From Pseudomonas fluorescens (GTDB taxonomy: Bacteria; Pseudomonadota; Gammaproteobacteria; Pseudomonadales; Pseudomonadaceae): a stretch of 64,000 bases of DNA. This document shows positions 45,756-55,250 of this stretch, piece after piece (the stretch's first letter is position 1; each line of letters begins with the position of its first letter). Position numbers and translations under genes: made by a program. Under the pieces are notes generated by a model. The model was not told the origin of the DNA, did no database searches, and saw only the letters and a list, made by a program, of their open reading frames with translations. Location: NCBI RefSeq assembly GCF_001623525.1, contig NZ_CP015225.1, positions 5,034,501-5,098,500 on the forward strand. The letters are read 5' to 3'.

Positions 45756-46006
45756 CGTGGCAAGGGAGCTTGCTCCCGCTGGGCCGCGAAGCGGCCCCAA
45801 ATGGGCTGACGCAATCCTCCAGGCGAGCCGCGCTGATCGTTCCTACGCTCCGCGTGGGAATGCATCCCGTGACGCTCTGCGTCACCCTCCAGAAGCGGAA
45901 CGCAGAGCGTCCCTGGCGGCATTCCCAGGGGCGTGGGAACGATCATGCTCCAAGCGGATTTTTACGACTGCTGCGCAGTCGAGCGGGAGCAAGCTCCCTC
46001 GCCACA
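45756..46006. repeat. REP pair interrupted by a second, longer palindromic repeat
   Basis: The outer arms TGGCAAGGGAGCTTGCTCCC (45758) and GGGAGCAAGCTCCCTCGCCA (to 46005) are near-complementary but 200 bases apart instead of the usual 30-75. Between them, 45835-45944 is a different imperfect palindrome beginning GATCGTTCCTACGCTCCGCG and ending GCGTGGGAACGATC, with GACGCTCTGCGTC / CGCAGAGCGTC inside. The spacing suggests the inner element was inserted in the spacer of the outer one. No gene is seen in the 308 bases between the delta-60 gene and 46037. Confidence 0.8.
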
Positions 46007-46036
46007 GGGACTCATCCGGCTGACGCGAAGTCGGAT

Positions 46037-47437
46037 TCAGCCGTGGCTGAACTGCGAAGCCAGTTCCCGCAGCAGCACTTCGGCTTCAAGCACTTTGCTG
46101 ACCACGTCATTGACCTTGTCCCGAGACAGTCCTACACGCTCCAGCAGAGCATCGGGAATTTCCTCGTCCGGGCCGGAGCCGATCCCTCGCGAGCGCAGCA
46201 GGCGTACGGCCAGGCACACCAGGTTCGGGTAGGCGGCGTATTCGCCGTCGTAGTGCGGGTCGTGCTGGAAGCGCAGGGCGGTGGCCAGTTCGTCGGGCAT
46301 GTCCCAGTAGCGCATCAGCCAGGCGCCGATCTGCTCGCGACTGATGCCCAGCAGGTGCTGTTCCACGTAGCTGTGGCACAGGTGCGGGTTGACCTCCAGG
46401 TGCCGGCAGATCAGCGAGAAGTGCGGCGGGAACACGTGGGCCAGCAACAGGTAGCCGAAGTTATGCAGCAGGCCCGACAGGTAGGTCAGGCCGCCTTCGG
46501 GTCGCTGGGCCCGGGGCATGGCGCGGGTCAGGCCTTCGATGACAGCGGCGGTGTAGATCGACTGGTGCCAGTAGGGTGTGGTGTGTTGCGGGTGGTCCTT
46601 GGGCAGGCTCAGGGTCTTGCCCAGGGCCAGGCCCAGTGCCAGGTTGATCACCAGGTCGAAGCCCAGTACCCGGACGATGGCGTCTTCCACTGAACGAATC
46701 TTGCCCGGCGACGCGTAGTAGGGCGAGGCGGCCCAGCTCACCACTTGCGCGGCCAGGGCCGGGTCGGTTTCGACGACGCCGGTGATGTCATCGATGGTCG
46801 CGTCCGGGTCGACCCGCAGCTTGATGATTTTCTGAGCGGTTTCGGCCAGCGGAGGGATCTCGATGGTTTCTTCCAGCCGTTGCTGGATACGCCGGGCGGT
46901 GAACGCCTGTACGGCTTGGGTGATTTCCGCGCGGTCGTCGTGCGGGCGGTCCAGGTTGGGGGTGATGTTGCTCACGGCTTCGCCGAACGTCGCGGCGCTG
47001 GCCTTGGTGAGCATGGTCTTGAACGCTTCGCTGGTGACTTCCAGCAGCAGTCCCGGCTCGCCCGAGTTGATCAGCAGTTTTGGCTCGCGCAGCAGGCTTT
47101 CTTCGTACAGGCAGGGTGAACTGGTCAGCGCCGGCAGGCCGGGCAGCAGGCTCAGGCTGTGTTTACCGAGCATGCGCTCCAGGCGGTCGGTAGGCACTGC
47201 CGTGAGTTTGCGGCCGGTGAGTTCGGCCAGGCGGTTGAGGTCCAGCAGTTGGCTTTGCGGAAACAGCACCATCAGCGCGCCAACGGCATCGTGCAGCAAC
47301 ACTGCCTGTACTTTGCGGGCTGGGTTCAGGCCGGGGCGTTCGAGCACTTCGTCAAAGCCGATGCCCAATTTCTCGAGCAACAGCCGAATAACAGACGGAG
47401 CGTGCGGGGATTCGGGAACGAGGGCAGCTTCTGTCAT
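46037..47437 (-). CDS. HDOD-domain signalling protein with N-terminal YbaK-like domain
   Basis: 466 residues from the ATG at 47437. The N-terminal half (about 1-155) resembles the YbaK/aminoacyl-tRNA deacylase fold (HAPSVIRLLLEKLGIGFDEV.., QAVLLHDAVGALMVLFP). The C-terminal part from about 195 is an HDOD domain (IPPLAETAQKIIKLR, VVETDPALAAQVVSWAASP, YLSGLLHNFGYLLLAHVFPP). The HD catalytic dyad is not preserved as in true phosphohydrolases (LLHNFG). HDOD proteins act in signalling and are not known to be enzymes. It precedes nothing in an operon and lies 79 bases downstream of recG. Confidence 0.85.
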   Translation of the reverse strand: MTEAALVPESPHAPSVIRLLLEKLGIGFDEVLERPGLNPARKVQAVLLHDAVGALMVLFPQSQLLDLNRLAELTGRKLTAVPTDRLERMLGKHSLSLLPGLPALTSSPCLYEESLLREPKLLINSGEPGLLLEVTSEAFKTMLTKASAATFGEAVSNITPNLDRPHDDRAEITQAVQAFTARRIQQRLEETIEIPPLAETAQKIIKLRVDPDATIDDITGVVETDPALAAQVVSWAASPYYASPGKIRSVEDAIVRVLGFDLVINLALGLALGKTLSLPKDHPQHTTPYWHQSIYTAAVIEGLTRAMPRAQRPEGGLTYLSGLLHNFGYLLLAHVFPPHFSLICRHLEVNPHLCHSYVEQHLLGISREQIGAWLMRYWDMPDELATALRFQHDPHYDGEYAAYPNLVCLAVRLLRSRGIGSGPDEEIPDALLERVGLSRDKVNDVVSKVLEAEVLLRELASQFSHG

Positions 47438-47516
47438 GGTCTGTATCCGTTTTCCTACAAGTTGGTCAGTATAACCAGCTTGTCCGGTACGCGCGTCCGG
47501 AAAACTGAGCGCGTGC

Positions 47517-49592
47517 TCACACTTGGCCGTATTGCTGCCCGTGACGCAGCCAGCGATCCAGCAGCGGGCTGACGTGGTCGGGCCAGCGTTCCAGCAGCGC
47601 CTGGGCGGCATCGCGTACGGCGGGGAGCAGGTCGGCGTCGCGCATCAGGTCGGCTACCTTGAATTGAAGCAGACCGGTCTGGCGCGTGCCGAGCATTTCA
47701 CCGGGGCCGCGCAATTCGAGGTCTTTTTCGGCGATGACGAAACCGTCGTTGGTTTCGCGCATGATGCCCAACCGCTGGCGACCGATCTGCGACAGCGGCG
47801 GGTGATACAGCAGGACGCAATGACTGGCGGCGCTGCCTCGACCCACGCGTCCGCGCAACTGGTGCAACTGTGCCAGGCCCAGGCGCTCGGGGTTTTCGAT
47901 GATCATCAAGCTGGCGTTGGGCACGTCGACGCCCACCTCGATCACCGTGGTGGCAACCAAAAGTTGCAGGGCGCCGGCCTTGAACTCAGCCATGACGGCG
48001 GCTTTCTCGGCGGGCTTCATGCGTCCGTGGATCAGCCCGACCTTCAACTCGCCGAGGGCGGCGGTGAGGTCCTCAAAGGTGGTCTCGGCCGCCTGGCAGG
48101 TCAGTTCTTCCGACTCTTCGATCAGCGTGCACACCCAATAAGCCTGCCGCCCTTCGGCGCAGGCGCTGCGCACGCGCTCGATCACCTCCACTCGTCGGGT
48201 ATCGGTCACCAGCACGGTGTTGACCGGCGTACGGCCGGGCGGCAGTTCGTCGAGGATCGAGGTGTCGAGGTCGGCGTAGGCGCTCATCGCCAGGGTTCGC
48301 GGGATCGGCGTCGCGGTCATGATCAGTTGATGAGGGCACATCCGCCCGCCCACGCCTTTCTGCCGCAGGGCCAGGCGCTGCTGCACGCCGAAGCGGTGCT
48401 GTTCATCGATGATCACCAGGGCCAGGTTCTTGAACTGCACTTCGTCCTGGAACAGCGCATGGGTGCCGACCACCATCGGTGCGCCTTCGGCGATCTGCGC
48501 CAGGGCGGCGGCGCGGTTCTTGCCCTTGAGCTTGCCGGCCAGCCAGGCGACTTCGATGCCCAGCGGTTCGAGCCAGCGCTGGAAGGTGATGAAATGTTGT
48601 TCGGCGAGGATCTCGGTGGGCGCCATCAGCGCCACTTGATACCCCGCTTCCAGGGCCTGGAGCGCGGCGAGGGCGGCGACCACGGTCTTGCCGGCGCCGA
48701 CATCGCCCTGGATCAACCGCAGCATCGGCTCGGGCTGGCTCAGGTCGTAGGCGATTTCGTTGCCGACCCGTTGCTGGGCGCCTGTGGGGGTGAACCCGAG
48801 GTTGGCCAGGTAGCGGGCCGGCAGATCCCTGGCCTTGGGCATGGCTGGGGCGCGCAGGGAACGCAGGCTTTCGCGCAGGCGTTGTTGGGACAGTTGATGA
48901 GTCAGCAGCTCTTCGAACGCCAGGCGATGCTGGGCCCAGTGATGGCCGACGGCGAGTTCGTCCACGTCGGCATCGGCGGGCGGATGGTGCAAGTAGCGGA
49001 TCGCATCGGCCAGGGGGGCCAAGTGGTAATCCCGGGCCAGTTCCGTGGGCAGCCAGTCGGGCAGGCTGCTGGGGCCGAGCAGGGTTAGGGTTTGCTGGCA
49101 GAGCTGGCGCAGGCGTTGTTGGGTCAGGCCTTCGGTGAGGGGGTAGACCGGGGTCAGGGTTTCGTCCACCGGCGGCGGTTCGTCACCGGTGATGGCGCGG
49201 TATTCCGGGTGATAGATCTCCAGCCCCGAAGCCCCGGGCCGCGCCTCGCCGTAGCAGCGCACACGGGTGCCGCGCTTGAGGCCCTCCTTTTGCGCATTGC
49301 TGAAATGATAGAAGCGCAGGCTGAGCCCGCCGGTGCCATCCTGCAAGCGCACCACCAGGCTGCGACGGCGGCCCATGACCACGTCGGCGCCGCTGACGGT
49401 GCCTTCGATCACCGCATCCTGTCCCGGGCGTAGATGGCCGATGGGCACCACGCGGGTGCGGTCCTGGTAACGCAGCGGCAGGTGGAACAGCAGGTCCTGG
49501 AGGGTTTCCAGGCCGACCTTGGCCAGTTTTTCGGCCATGGCTTCACCGACACCCTTGAGTGTGGTGACCGGCACTTTCGACAGCTCAGTCAT
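47517..49592 (-). CDS. recG: ATP-dependent DNA helicase RecG
   Basis: 691 residues. The N-terminal wedge domain includes LLFHLPLRYQDRTRVVPIG; the helicase core has Walker A GDVGAGKT at about 294-301, DEQH box IIDEQHRFG, TATPIPRT and the C-terminal QLRGRVGRG. RecG remodels stalled replication forks and Holliday junctions. It lies ten bases behind oxyR on the same strand, the order known from P. aeruginosa. Confidence 0.98.
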   Translation of the reverse strand: MTELSKVPVTTLKGVGEAMAEKLAKVGLETLQDLLFHLPLRYQDRTRVVPIGHLRPGQDAVIEGTVSGADVVMGRRRSLVVRLQDGTGGLSLRFYHFSNAQKEGLKRGTRVRCYGEARPGASGLEIYHPEYRAITGDEPPPVDETLTPVYPLTEGLTQQRLRQLCQQTLTLLGPSSLPDWLPTELARDYHLAPLADAIRYLHHPPADADVDELAVGHHWAQHRLAFEELLTHQLSQQRLRESLRSLRAPAMPKARDLPARYLANLGFTPTGAQQRVGNEIAYDLSQPEPMLRLIQGDVGAGKTVVAALAALQALEAGYQVALMAPTEILAEQHFITFQRWLEPLGIEVAWLAGKLKGKNRAAALAQIAEGAPMVVGTHALFQDEVQFKNLALVIIDEQHRFGVQQRLALRQKGVGGRMCPHQLIMTATPIPRTLAMSAYADLDTSILDELPPGRTPVNTVLVTDTRRVEVIERVRSACAEGRQAYWVCTLIEESEELTCQAAETTFEDLTAALGELKVGLIHGRMKPAEKAAVMAEFKAGALQLLVATTVIEVGVDVPNASLMIIENPERLGLAQLHQLRGRVGRGSAASHCVLLYHPPLSQIGRQRLGIMRETNDGFVIAEKDLELRGPGEMLGTRQTGLLQFKVADLMRDADLLPAVRDAAQALLERWPDHVSPLLDRWLRHGQQYGQV

Positions 49593-49601
49593 GAGAGCGG
49601 C

Positions 49602-50522
49602 TTACTTGCCAGCGGGCGGCTTGGCCACGGAGCACAGGCGGATCGAGTCGGCGAGGATTTCGATGGCCTTGGGCCGCGGGAAACTGGCGCGCCAGGCGAT
49701 GGCCACGGTGCGGAACGGCACGGGCGGCGTCAGCGGGCGGACTTCGATCACGCCCGGGGAGTAATGATGGCTGTCCACCGCCGACAGCGGCAGGATCGAA
49801 ATACCCAGGCCCGACGCGACCATGTGGCGGATGGTTTCCAGGGAGCTGGACTCCACCGTGGTGTGCTTGGCGCCTTCGTTGCCCTTGGTCAGGGTCGGGC
49901 AGGCTTCGAGCACCTGGTCGCGGAAGCAGTGGCCTTCGCCAAGCAACAGCAGGCTCTTGTCGTTGAGCTGGGCGGCGTCGATGGTCTTTTTCTGGGTCCA
50001 GGGGTGCTGGGCCGGCATCAGGACGTAGAACGGTTCGTCGTAGAGCGGCAGGGTCAGGACGTCGGCTTCGTTGAATGGCAGGGCGATGATGATCGCGTCC
50101 AGCTCGCCGTTGCGCAGCTTGTCGCGCAGCACATGGGTGAAGTTTTCTTCGATGTACAACGGCATCTGCGGGGCGACCCGGTGCAGTTGCGGAATCAGGT
50201 GCGGGAACAGGTACGGGCCGACGGTGTAGATCGCGCCGACTTTCAGCGGGGCGGTCAGTTGGTTCTTGCCGGCCTGGGCCAGTTCGCGAATACCCTGGGC
50301 CTGCTCCAGGACCTTTTGCGCCTGGGCCACGATGCCTTCGCCCACTGGAGTCAGGCGCACGGCGCTTTTGCTGCGCTCGAAAATCAGCACACCGAGTTCG
50401 TCTTCAAGCTTTTTCACGCCCACCGACAGCGTCGGCTGGCTGACGTGGCAACGCTCGGCCGCATGGCCGAAATGCTGCTCTTGGGCGAGGGTCACGATGT
50501 AGCGTAATTCTGTGAGGGTCAT
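49602..50522 (-). CDS. oxyR: Peroxide-sensing LysR-type regulator OxyR
   Basis: 306 residues. The N-terminal winged HTH starts TLTELRYIVTLAQEQHFGHAAERCHVSQPTLS. The regulatory domain contains GEGHCFRDQVLEACP, in which the two cysteines are nine residues apart like the Cys199/Cys208 redox pair of E. coli OxyR. In oxidised form it activates catalase, AhpC and related genes. It is followed by recG after a short gap. Confidence 0.97.
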   Translation of the reverse strand: MTLTELRYIVTLAQEQHFGHAAERCHVSQPTLSVGVKKLEDELGVLIFERSKSAVRLTPVGEGIVAQAQKVLEQAQGIRELAQAGKNQLTAPLKVGAIYTVGPYLFPHLIPQLHRVAPQMPLYIEENFTHVLRDKLRNGELDAIIIALPFNEADVLTLPLYDEPFYVLMPAQHPWTQKKTIDAAQLNDKSLLLLGEGHCFRDQVLEACPTLTKGNEGAKHTTVESSSLETIRHMVASGLGISILPLSAVDSHHYSPGVIEVRPLTPPVPFRTVAIAWRASFPRPKAIEILADSIRLCSVAKPPAGK

Positions 50523-50639
50523 GGCGAGCGTCCGTGAAGTTGCGAGCCAAGCATACCGGCTGCAATCGATAGACGCACGTTATCAGACTGGGGGGGCGGT
50601 GTGACACTGTCCAATGTCTGCTGGGGCGTTGCCGAATAT

Positions 50640-50664
50640 GAAAAAGGCATCTTTCGATGCCTTT
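50640..50664 (-). terminator. Rho-independent terminator of the exbB-exbD-tonB operon
   Basis: On the minus strand AAAGGCATC-GAAA-GATGCCTTTTTC forms a stem with a GAAA tetraloop and a U-run. It lies about 185 bases after the tonB stop, beyond a REP pair, and ahead of oxyR. Confidence 0.85.
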
Positions 50665-50681
50665 CTGTCGGTTGTACTTAT

Positions 50682-50814
50682 TGTGGCGAGGGAGCTTGCT
50701 CCCGCTGGGCCGCGAAGCGGCCCCAAAACCAGTGAATGCGCTGTATCAGGCAGATCGTGTTGATCGGGCCACGGCCTGCTGCGCAGTCCAGCGGGAGCAA
50801 GCTCCCTCGCCACG
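50682..50814. repeat. Paired REP inverted repeat between tonB and its terminator
   Basis: The arms TGTGGCGAGGGAGCTTGCTC and GAGCAAGCTCCCTCGCCACG are near-perfect complements around an ~90-base spacer containing GGGCCGCGAAGCGGCCCC, itself a hairpin. Confidence 0.9.
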
Positions 50815-50846
50815 GGATTCACCTGCTACCGGGTTGCCAGGTTCAG

Positions 50847-51602
50847 TCAGCGCCGGCGCTTGTCGATGGAGTACACAAACGGTGCCGTCAGTTCGATGGT
50901 GCCGTTGGTCAGCAGCTCCGCCGGCGGCTTGGGCAGCGGTTGGGCGCGGCGGATCATTTCCAGGGTGGCCCGGTCCAGGGAGTCCGTGCCGGAGCTGCCC
51001 ACCAGTTCGAATGACAACACGTTACCTTCGGCATCCACCACGAAGCGCAGGCGGTTCATGCCTTCCTTGTTCATCTGCTGGGCCCTGGGCGGGTACTTCT
51101 TGTACTTGCCCAGGTGCGCCAGCAGCGTGCCCTGCCAGTTGGCCTTGGCAGCCGATTGTGCAGGTGACGGGCCAGGAGCCGGTTGCGCGGACTTCTCGGC
51201 CACCGACTGGGTTGGCGGGGTGTCGCTGGGCTTCTGCTCCGACGGCTGTTCCTTCGGCGGCTCGGGCTTTTTCTCCACCGGTTTGGGTTTGGGCGGTTGC
51301 GGCTTTGGCTTGGGCTTGACCGGCTTGGGCACGGAAATCTCCGGCTTCGGCGCTTCGGCAAGCTTGGGCAGAGGCAATTCTTCGACCGGCTCGGGAGGTT
51401 GCGGCGGTGTGACGACTTTTGGCGGTGCCGGCGGCGGCGGGGCTGGTACCGGCGCCAGCTCGACCATCATCGCCTGGGGAGGCAATTCGATGGGCGGGCG
51501 CGATGTCCAGTTCAACGCCAGGGCGATGGCGAGCGCATGCACGCCCAGCACCACTGCCAGGCTACCGCTGTAACGCGTCAGCTTTTGGCGCGTCGTGATC
51601 AT
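50847..51602 (-). CDS. tonB: Energy transducer TonB
   Basis: 251 residues with an N-terminal transmembrane anchor (about 14-32), a long Pro/Lys/Glu-rich periplasmic spacer (PKPKPQPPKPKP region, about 50-150) and the C-terminal TonB domain (YPPRAQQMNKEGMNRLRFVVDAEGNV). It transmits proton-motive-force energy from ExbBD to outer-membrane receptors. It is coupled to exbD by an ATGA overlap. Confidence 0.95.
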   Translation of the reverse strand: MITTRQKLTRYSGSLAVVLGVHALAIALALNWTSRPPIELPPQAMMVELAPVPAPPPPAPPKVVTPPQPPEPVEELPLPKLAEAPKPEISVPKPVKPKPKPQPPKPKPVEKKPEPPKEQPSEQKPSDTPPTQSVAEKSAQPAPGPSPAQSAAKANWQGTLLAHLGKYKKYPPRAQQMNKEGMNRLRFVVDAEGNVLSFELVGSSGTDSLDRATLEMIRRAQPLPKPPAELLTNGTIELTAPFVYSIDKRRR

Positions 51603-52027
51603 TTCTGCCGCGCCGTCTCGAGTCCGACTAGGCCGACCTTCAGGTAGCCAGCGCCCCGCAGCGCGTCCATCACGCTCATCAGGTCGCCGTAGTCCACGCC
51701 TTTGTCGGCCTGGAAGAAGATCGTCGTGTCTTTCTTGCCTTGGGTCTTGGCGTCGAGGGTTGCGCCGAGGGTTTCGGCCTTGACCTCTTCTTCGCCCAGG
51801 AACAGGCGCTGGTCGGCCTTGACGCTGAGGAACACCGGTTTCTCCGGCCGTGGCGAAGGCTTGGCCGTCGACGCCGGCAGGTCAACCTTGATGTCCACGG
51901 TGGCAAGCGGGGCGGCCACCATGAAGATGATCAACAGCACCAGCATCACGTCGATGAACGGCGTGACGTTGATTTCGTGGTTCTCGGCCAGATCGTCGTC
52001 TGCGCCTTCTTTCAAATGCAGGCCCAT
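51599..52027 (-). CDS. exbD: Biopolymer transport protein ExbD
   Basis: 142 residues with one transmembrane helix (INVTPFIDVMLVLLIIFMVAAP, about 20-42) carrying the conserved Asp of ExbD and a periplasmic domain. It is part of the ExbB-ExbD proton channel that powers TonB. It begins six bases after exbB. Confidence 0.96.
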   Translation of the reverse strand: MGLHLKEGADDDLAENHEINVTPFIDVMLVLLIIFMVAAPLATVDIKVDLPASTAKPSPRPEKPVFLSVKADQRLFLGEEEVKAETLGATLDAKTQGKKDTTIFFQADKGVDYGDLMSVMDALRGAGYLKVGLVGLETARQK

Positions 52028-52033
52028 GGCCGA

Positions 52034-53005
52034 TTACCCCACTTTCACCATGTGCGGTTGCGAGCCACGCTCGGGCGGCAGGTGGTCGAGGTCACGGCTG
52101 ACCAGCAGCAGGACTTCGGCCGAAGCATCGGAGACCTGGGCCTTGTAGCCGGCAATGGAGCGGGCGAAGACGTTGTAGATCACGACGGCCGGGATCGCTG
52201 CGACCAGGCCCAAGGCCGTTGCCAGCAAGGCTTCGGCGATGCCGGGTGCGACGACGGCGAGGTTGGTGGTCTGGGTCTTGGCGATGCCGATGAAGCTGTT
52301 CATGATGCCCCACACGGTGCCGAACAGACCGACGAATGGCGCGGTAGAGCCGATGGTGGCAAGCACGCCGGTGCCGCTGCTCATGTTGCGACCGCAGGCG
52401 GCGACCAGGCGTTCGAGGCGGAAGCTCACGCGTTCCTTGATGCCTTCTTTCTCGCGGCTGTTGGCCGACAGGCGCATCTCTTCGAGTGCGTCATGCACGA
52501 GCAGGTTGGCAAGAGTGCCTGCCTTCGCGGCGGTGGCGCTGGCTTCCTTGAGGGTGGTGGCTTTTTTCAGGGCGGCGATTTCACCACGCAAGCGACGCTT
52601 GGCACCCAGCAGCTCGAAGCCTTTGGCAATCCAGATAGTCCAGGTGATGATCGAGGCGATGGCCAGGCCGATCATCACGATTTTCACGATAATGTCGGCG
52701 TTCTTGTACATGCCCCATGGCGACAGGTCGTGGGCCATGCCCAGGGAGTTGTCGGCTTCGAGCACTTGAGGTGCGTCGGCTTCGACGGCCTGGGCCGGGT
52801 CGGTGGCGACCGGCGTTGCAACGGGAGCGGCCGGGTCGGCCGGTGCCTGGGCAGCAGCCGGTGCGGTGGCCGGGGTCGTGGCGGGCGCCTGTGCATCGGC
52901 GAACGCGGCGGCAGGTGCCAGCAGCAGGCTGAATAGCAGGGCGGCTACCGTGCCCCAGGCACGAGGTCGATTGGTTGGCGAAGCGGGGGATAGAGAGCGT
53001 TTCAT
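52034..53005 (-). CDS. exbB: Biopolymer transport protein ExbB with extended N terminus
   Basis: 323 residues from the ATG at 53005. A signal-peptide-like start (ALLFSLLLAPAAAFADA) and an Ala/Pro/Thr-rich stretch (about 37-85) precede the three-helix ExbB core (IIVKIVMIGLAIASIITWTIW; GVLATIGSTAPFVGLFGTVWGIMNSF; ALLATALGLVAAIPAVVIYN). The long N terminus is characteristic of pseudomonad ExbB. The upstream ~190 bases are AT-rich near 53085-53125 (TTGTTAACAA palindrome) and divergent to the SDR gene; I see no good Fur box. Confidence 0.95.
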   Translation of the reverse strand: MKRSLSPASPTNRPRAWGTVAALLFSLLLAPAAAFADAQAPATTPATAPAAAQAPADPAAPVATPVATDPAQAVEADAPQVLEADNSLGMAHDLSPWGMYKNADIIVKIVMIGLAIASIITWTIWIAKGFELLGAKRRLRGEIAALKKATTLKEASATAAKAGTLANLLVHDALEEMRLSANSREKEGIKERVSFRLERLVAACGRNMSSGTGVLATIGSTAPFVGLFGTVWGIMNSFIGIAKTQTTNLAVVAPGIAEALLATALGLVAAIPAVVIYNVFARSIAGYKAQVSDASAEVLLLVSRDLDHLPPERGSQPHMVKVG

Positions 53006-53193
53006 GCTGGCCGGACCTGAGAGAAAAAAGAAGGTTGATGTTCTTCCAGGCCTCGGGGGCCGAGAACAAAACTGGCGGGCATTATTGCAAGTAATTCTTG
53101 TTAACAAAAGTAATACAGTTACTTTTTTTGTGCCATGGCTAGCCGTCCGTCCTCCTCGGAGGCTAGTCTGCGGCTTTGCCAGAGGAATTTTTG

Positions 53194-54051
53194 ATGTCCG
53201 CGCCTTCTGTTTTAATCGCCGGCTGCGGTGATATTGGCGGCCGCCTGGCCAGCCAGTTAGTGGCCGAACAGTGGCAGGTGTATGGCTTGCGGCGCACGGT
53301 TTCGAACCTGCCGGCGGGCGTCATCGGGGTGGCGGGGGATTTGTTCAGCGAGCAATGTCCCGCCGACTGGCCCGCTGGGACACTGGATTACCTGGTGTAC
53401 AGCGCCGCGGCCACCGACCATGACGAAGCGGGCTATCGCTCGGCTTATGTCGAAGGGTTGCAGCATGTGTTGGGCTGGTTGAAGCAGCATGGGCAGCAGC
53501 CCAAGCGTCTGCTGTTTGTGTCCAGCAGCAGTGTTTATGGGCAACAGCTGGGCGAATGGGTGGATGAAACCTCGCCAACCGTGGCCAGCGGCTATTCCGG
53601 TCGCCTGATGCTCGAAGCCGAGCAAGTGGCCTTGGACAGTGGCATCCCGGCCAGCCGCGTGCGCCTGACCGGCATCTATGGGCCGGGTCGGGAATGGTTG
53701 CTGAGCCAGGTGCGCCAAGGGTATCGCGTCGTGATCGACCCGCCGCTGTACGCCAATCGCATCCACGCCGACGATGCGGCCGGCTTGCTGGCGTTCCTGC
53801 TGGAGGCCGATCGCCAGGGCCAGATGCTGGACGATTGCTACATCGGCGTCGACGACGCCCCTGCGCCGCTGGCCGAGGTGGTGGGCTGGTTGCGTGAATA
53901 CATGGGCGTCACCCAGTGGGCCGAAGACGCCAGCGTGCGTCGTGCCGGCAGCAAGCGCTGCAGCAATGCCCGGGCGAAGGCCTTGGGCTGGACGCCGCGG
54001 TATCCGAGTTTTCGCCAGGGGTATGCGGCGATTCTGGAAGGGCGCAGCTGA
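53194..54051 (+). CDS. NAD(P)-dependent SDR/epimerase-like protein
   Basis: 285 residues from the ATG at 53194 with AGAGGA eight bases upstream. The Rossmann motif is modified (LIAGCGDIGGRLASQL: GxGxxG). The NAD-dependent epimerase-like features are LLFVSSSSVYG and SRVRLTGIYGPGRE. The Tyr-x-x-x-Lys pair of active SDRs is not clear: SGYSGRLMLEAE carries YSGRL, so the usual Lys is Arg/Leu-shifted and catalysis is uncertain. It resembles E. coli YeeZ. It is monocistronic and divergent from exbB. Confidence 0.85.
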   Translation: MSAPSVLIAGCGDIGGRLASQLVAEQWQVYGLRRTVSNLPAGVIGVAGDLFSEQCPADWPAGTLDYLVYSAAATDHDEAGYRSAYVEGLQHVLGWLKQHGQQPKRLLFVSSSSVYGQQLGEWVDETSPTVASGYSGRLMLEAEQVALDSGIPASRVRLTGIYGPGREWLLSQVRQGYRVVIDPPLYANRIHADDAAGLLAFLLEADRQGQMLDDCYIGVDDAPAPLAEVVGWLREYMGVTQWAEDASVRRAGSKRCSNARAKALGWTPRYPSFRQGYAAILEGRS

Positions 54052-54299
54052 CACGGGCTTGCTCGGCGTGTGCTCGATGATAGTGTTCGGAGCCAAGGGC
54101 TAGATCTCTATGGGCTCTTACCGTCCTGAGTACCTTCCACGTCTTGACTTGGCTCATCGAGCTCGCCGAGCATTATCCGTTGCTTGCCGAAACCAGGAGT
54201 GATCCGAAGGCCACTCGCAACCGTTTCAATCATCTTTTGCGTCGTCGATGTGGGCCAACATCCGATCGAACGACCTAACCGCGACAAGGACCGTCATCA

Positions 54300-55199
54300 A
54301 TGCAAGCCAGTTTCAGCAAAGGCGTTATCTTTGCACTCTCCGCCGCCGCACTTAACGCCACGATAGGCGTGCTCAGCAAAGTGCTCATGAGCAATGGCTT
54401 CACCGCCAGCAGTGTCGCCGTCATAAAGACCGTCCTGGGTTGTCTACTGCTCTCGGCCTTGCTGCTGTTTATCAAGCGTCCGGCGACGACGGCCAAATGG
54501 ACCCAGGCGGCGATCTGCGCGTTTCTCGGTATCTTTGTGCTGTTCCACTTCGAAACGGCTGCCTATCGGCATTACGCTGCGGCGGGTGTAGTCGTGATGC
54601 TGATGGCCAGTGCTTCCATTTCCTCGATTGTGCTCGGACGCATAATCCTCAAGGATGCGATCACCGCGAACGCCACTGTGGGGGCCGCCTTGGCGATCGC
54701 CGGAATCGCGGTGATCTTTGGCGCCGATCTGCGGCAGGGCTTCACGCTCCAAGGCGTTGCGCTCGCGTCCATGGCGGGCTGCGGCTATGGGGCGTTTTCG
54801 GTAGCCATGAAACGGATGGGCGTGTCCGGTGGGCTGCACTTCACTCGTCAGTTGCTGTTCTTCGGCAGCCTGTACTTGCTGATGCCGGCTTCGGCCGACG
54901 GCTTCGTGATCGGTGAGCTGTCGCCCTGGGCGATTGCCGCACTGCTGGCGCTGGCCGCGCTGCCGACCATCCTCGGCTTTTTTTGCACCACCAAGGCAAT
55001 CGAGTACCTCAAGCCATCCCAGGTGCAAGCCTTGGAGCTGACCGAGCCGCTGTTCGCCGCACTGCTGGCATTTGTTGTGCTCAATGAGGTGCCACGCGAA
55101 AGCCTGTACCCGGGCGCACTGCTGATCATCATTGGGTTGTGTTTCTCCAATGAGCTGATCCGCCTGGGCAGAAGAAAGCCTGTCCCCTCTCGCGTGTGA
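54300..55199 (+). CDS. DMT-family EamA transporter
   Basis: 299 residues with about ten predicted transmembrane helices in two EamA repeats, starting FSKGVIFALSAAALNATIGVLSK. The positive-inside pattern and an internal repeat (VVMLMASASISSIVLGRIILKDAI vs LELTEPLFAALLAFVVLNEVP) fit drug/metabolite exporters. AAGGA lies nine bases upstream. The substrate is not predictable. The ~250 bases between it and the SDR gene show no gene and no obvious repeat. Confidence 0.88.
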   Translation: MQASFSKGVIFALSAAALNATIGVLSKVLMSNGFTASSVAVIKTVLGCLLLSALLLFIKRPATTAKWTQAAICAFLGIFVLFHFETAAYRHYAAAGVVVMLMASASISSIVLGRIILKDAITANATVGAALAIAGIAVIFGADLRQGFTLQGVALASMAGCGYGAFSVAMKRMGVSGGLHFTRQLLFFGSLYLLMPASADGFVIGELSPWAIAALLALAALPTILGFFCTTKAIEYLKPSQVQALELTEPLFAALLAFVVLNEVPRESLYPGALLIIIGLCFSNELIRLGRRKPVPSRV

Positions 55200-55250
55200 A
55201 CCTTTACCGGCGTGGGGCGCCCGTACATTTATTTCGAGGCGCCCTATCCC

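Noticed and set aside
53082..53130. Fur box upstream of exbB
   Set aside because: The region is AT-rich with a TTGTTAACAA palindrome but does not match the GATAATGAT-type Fur repeat well enough.
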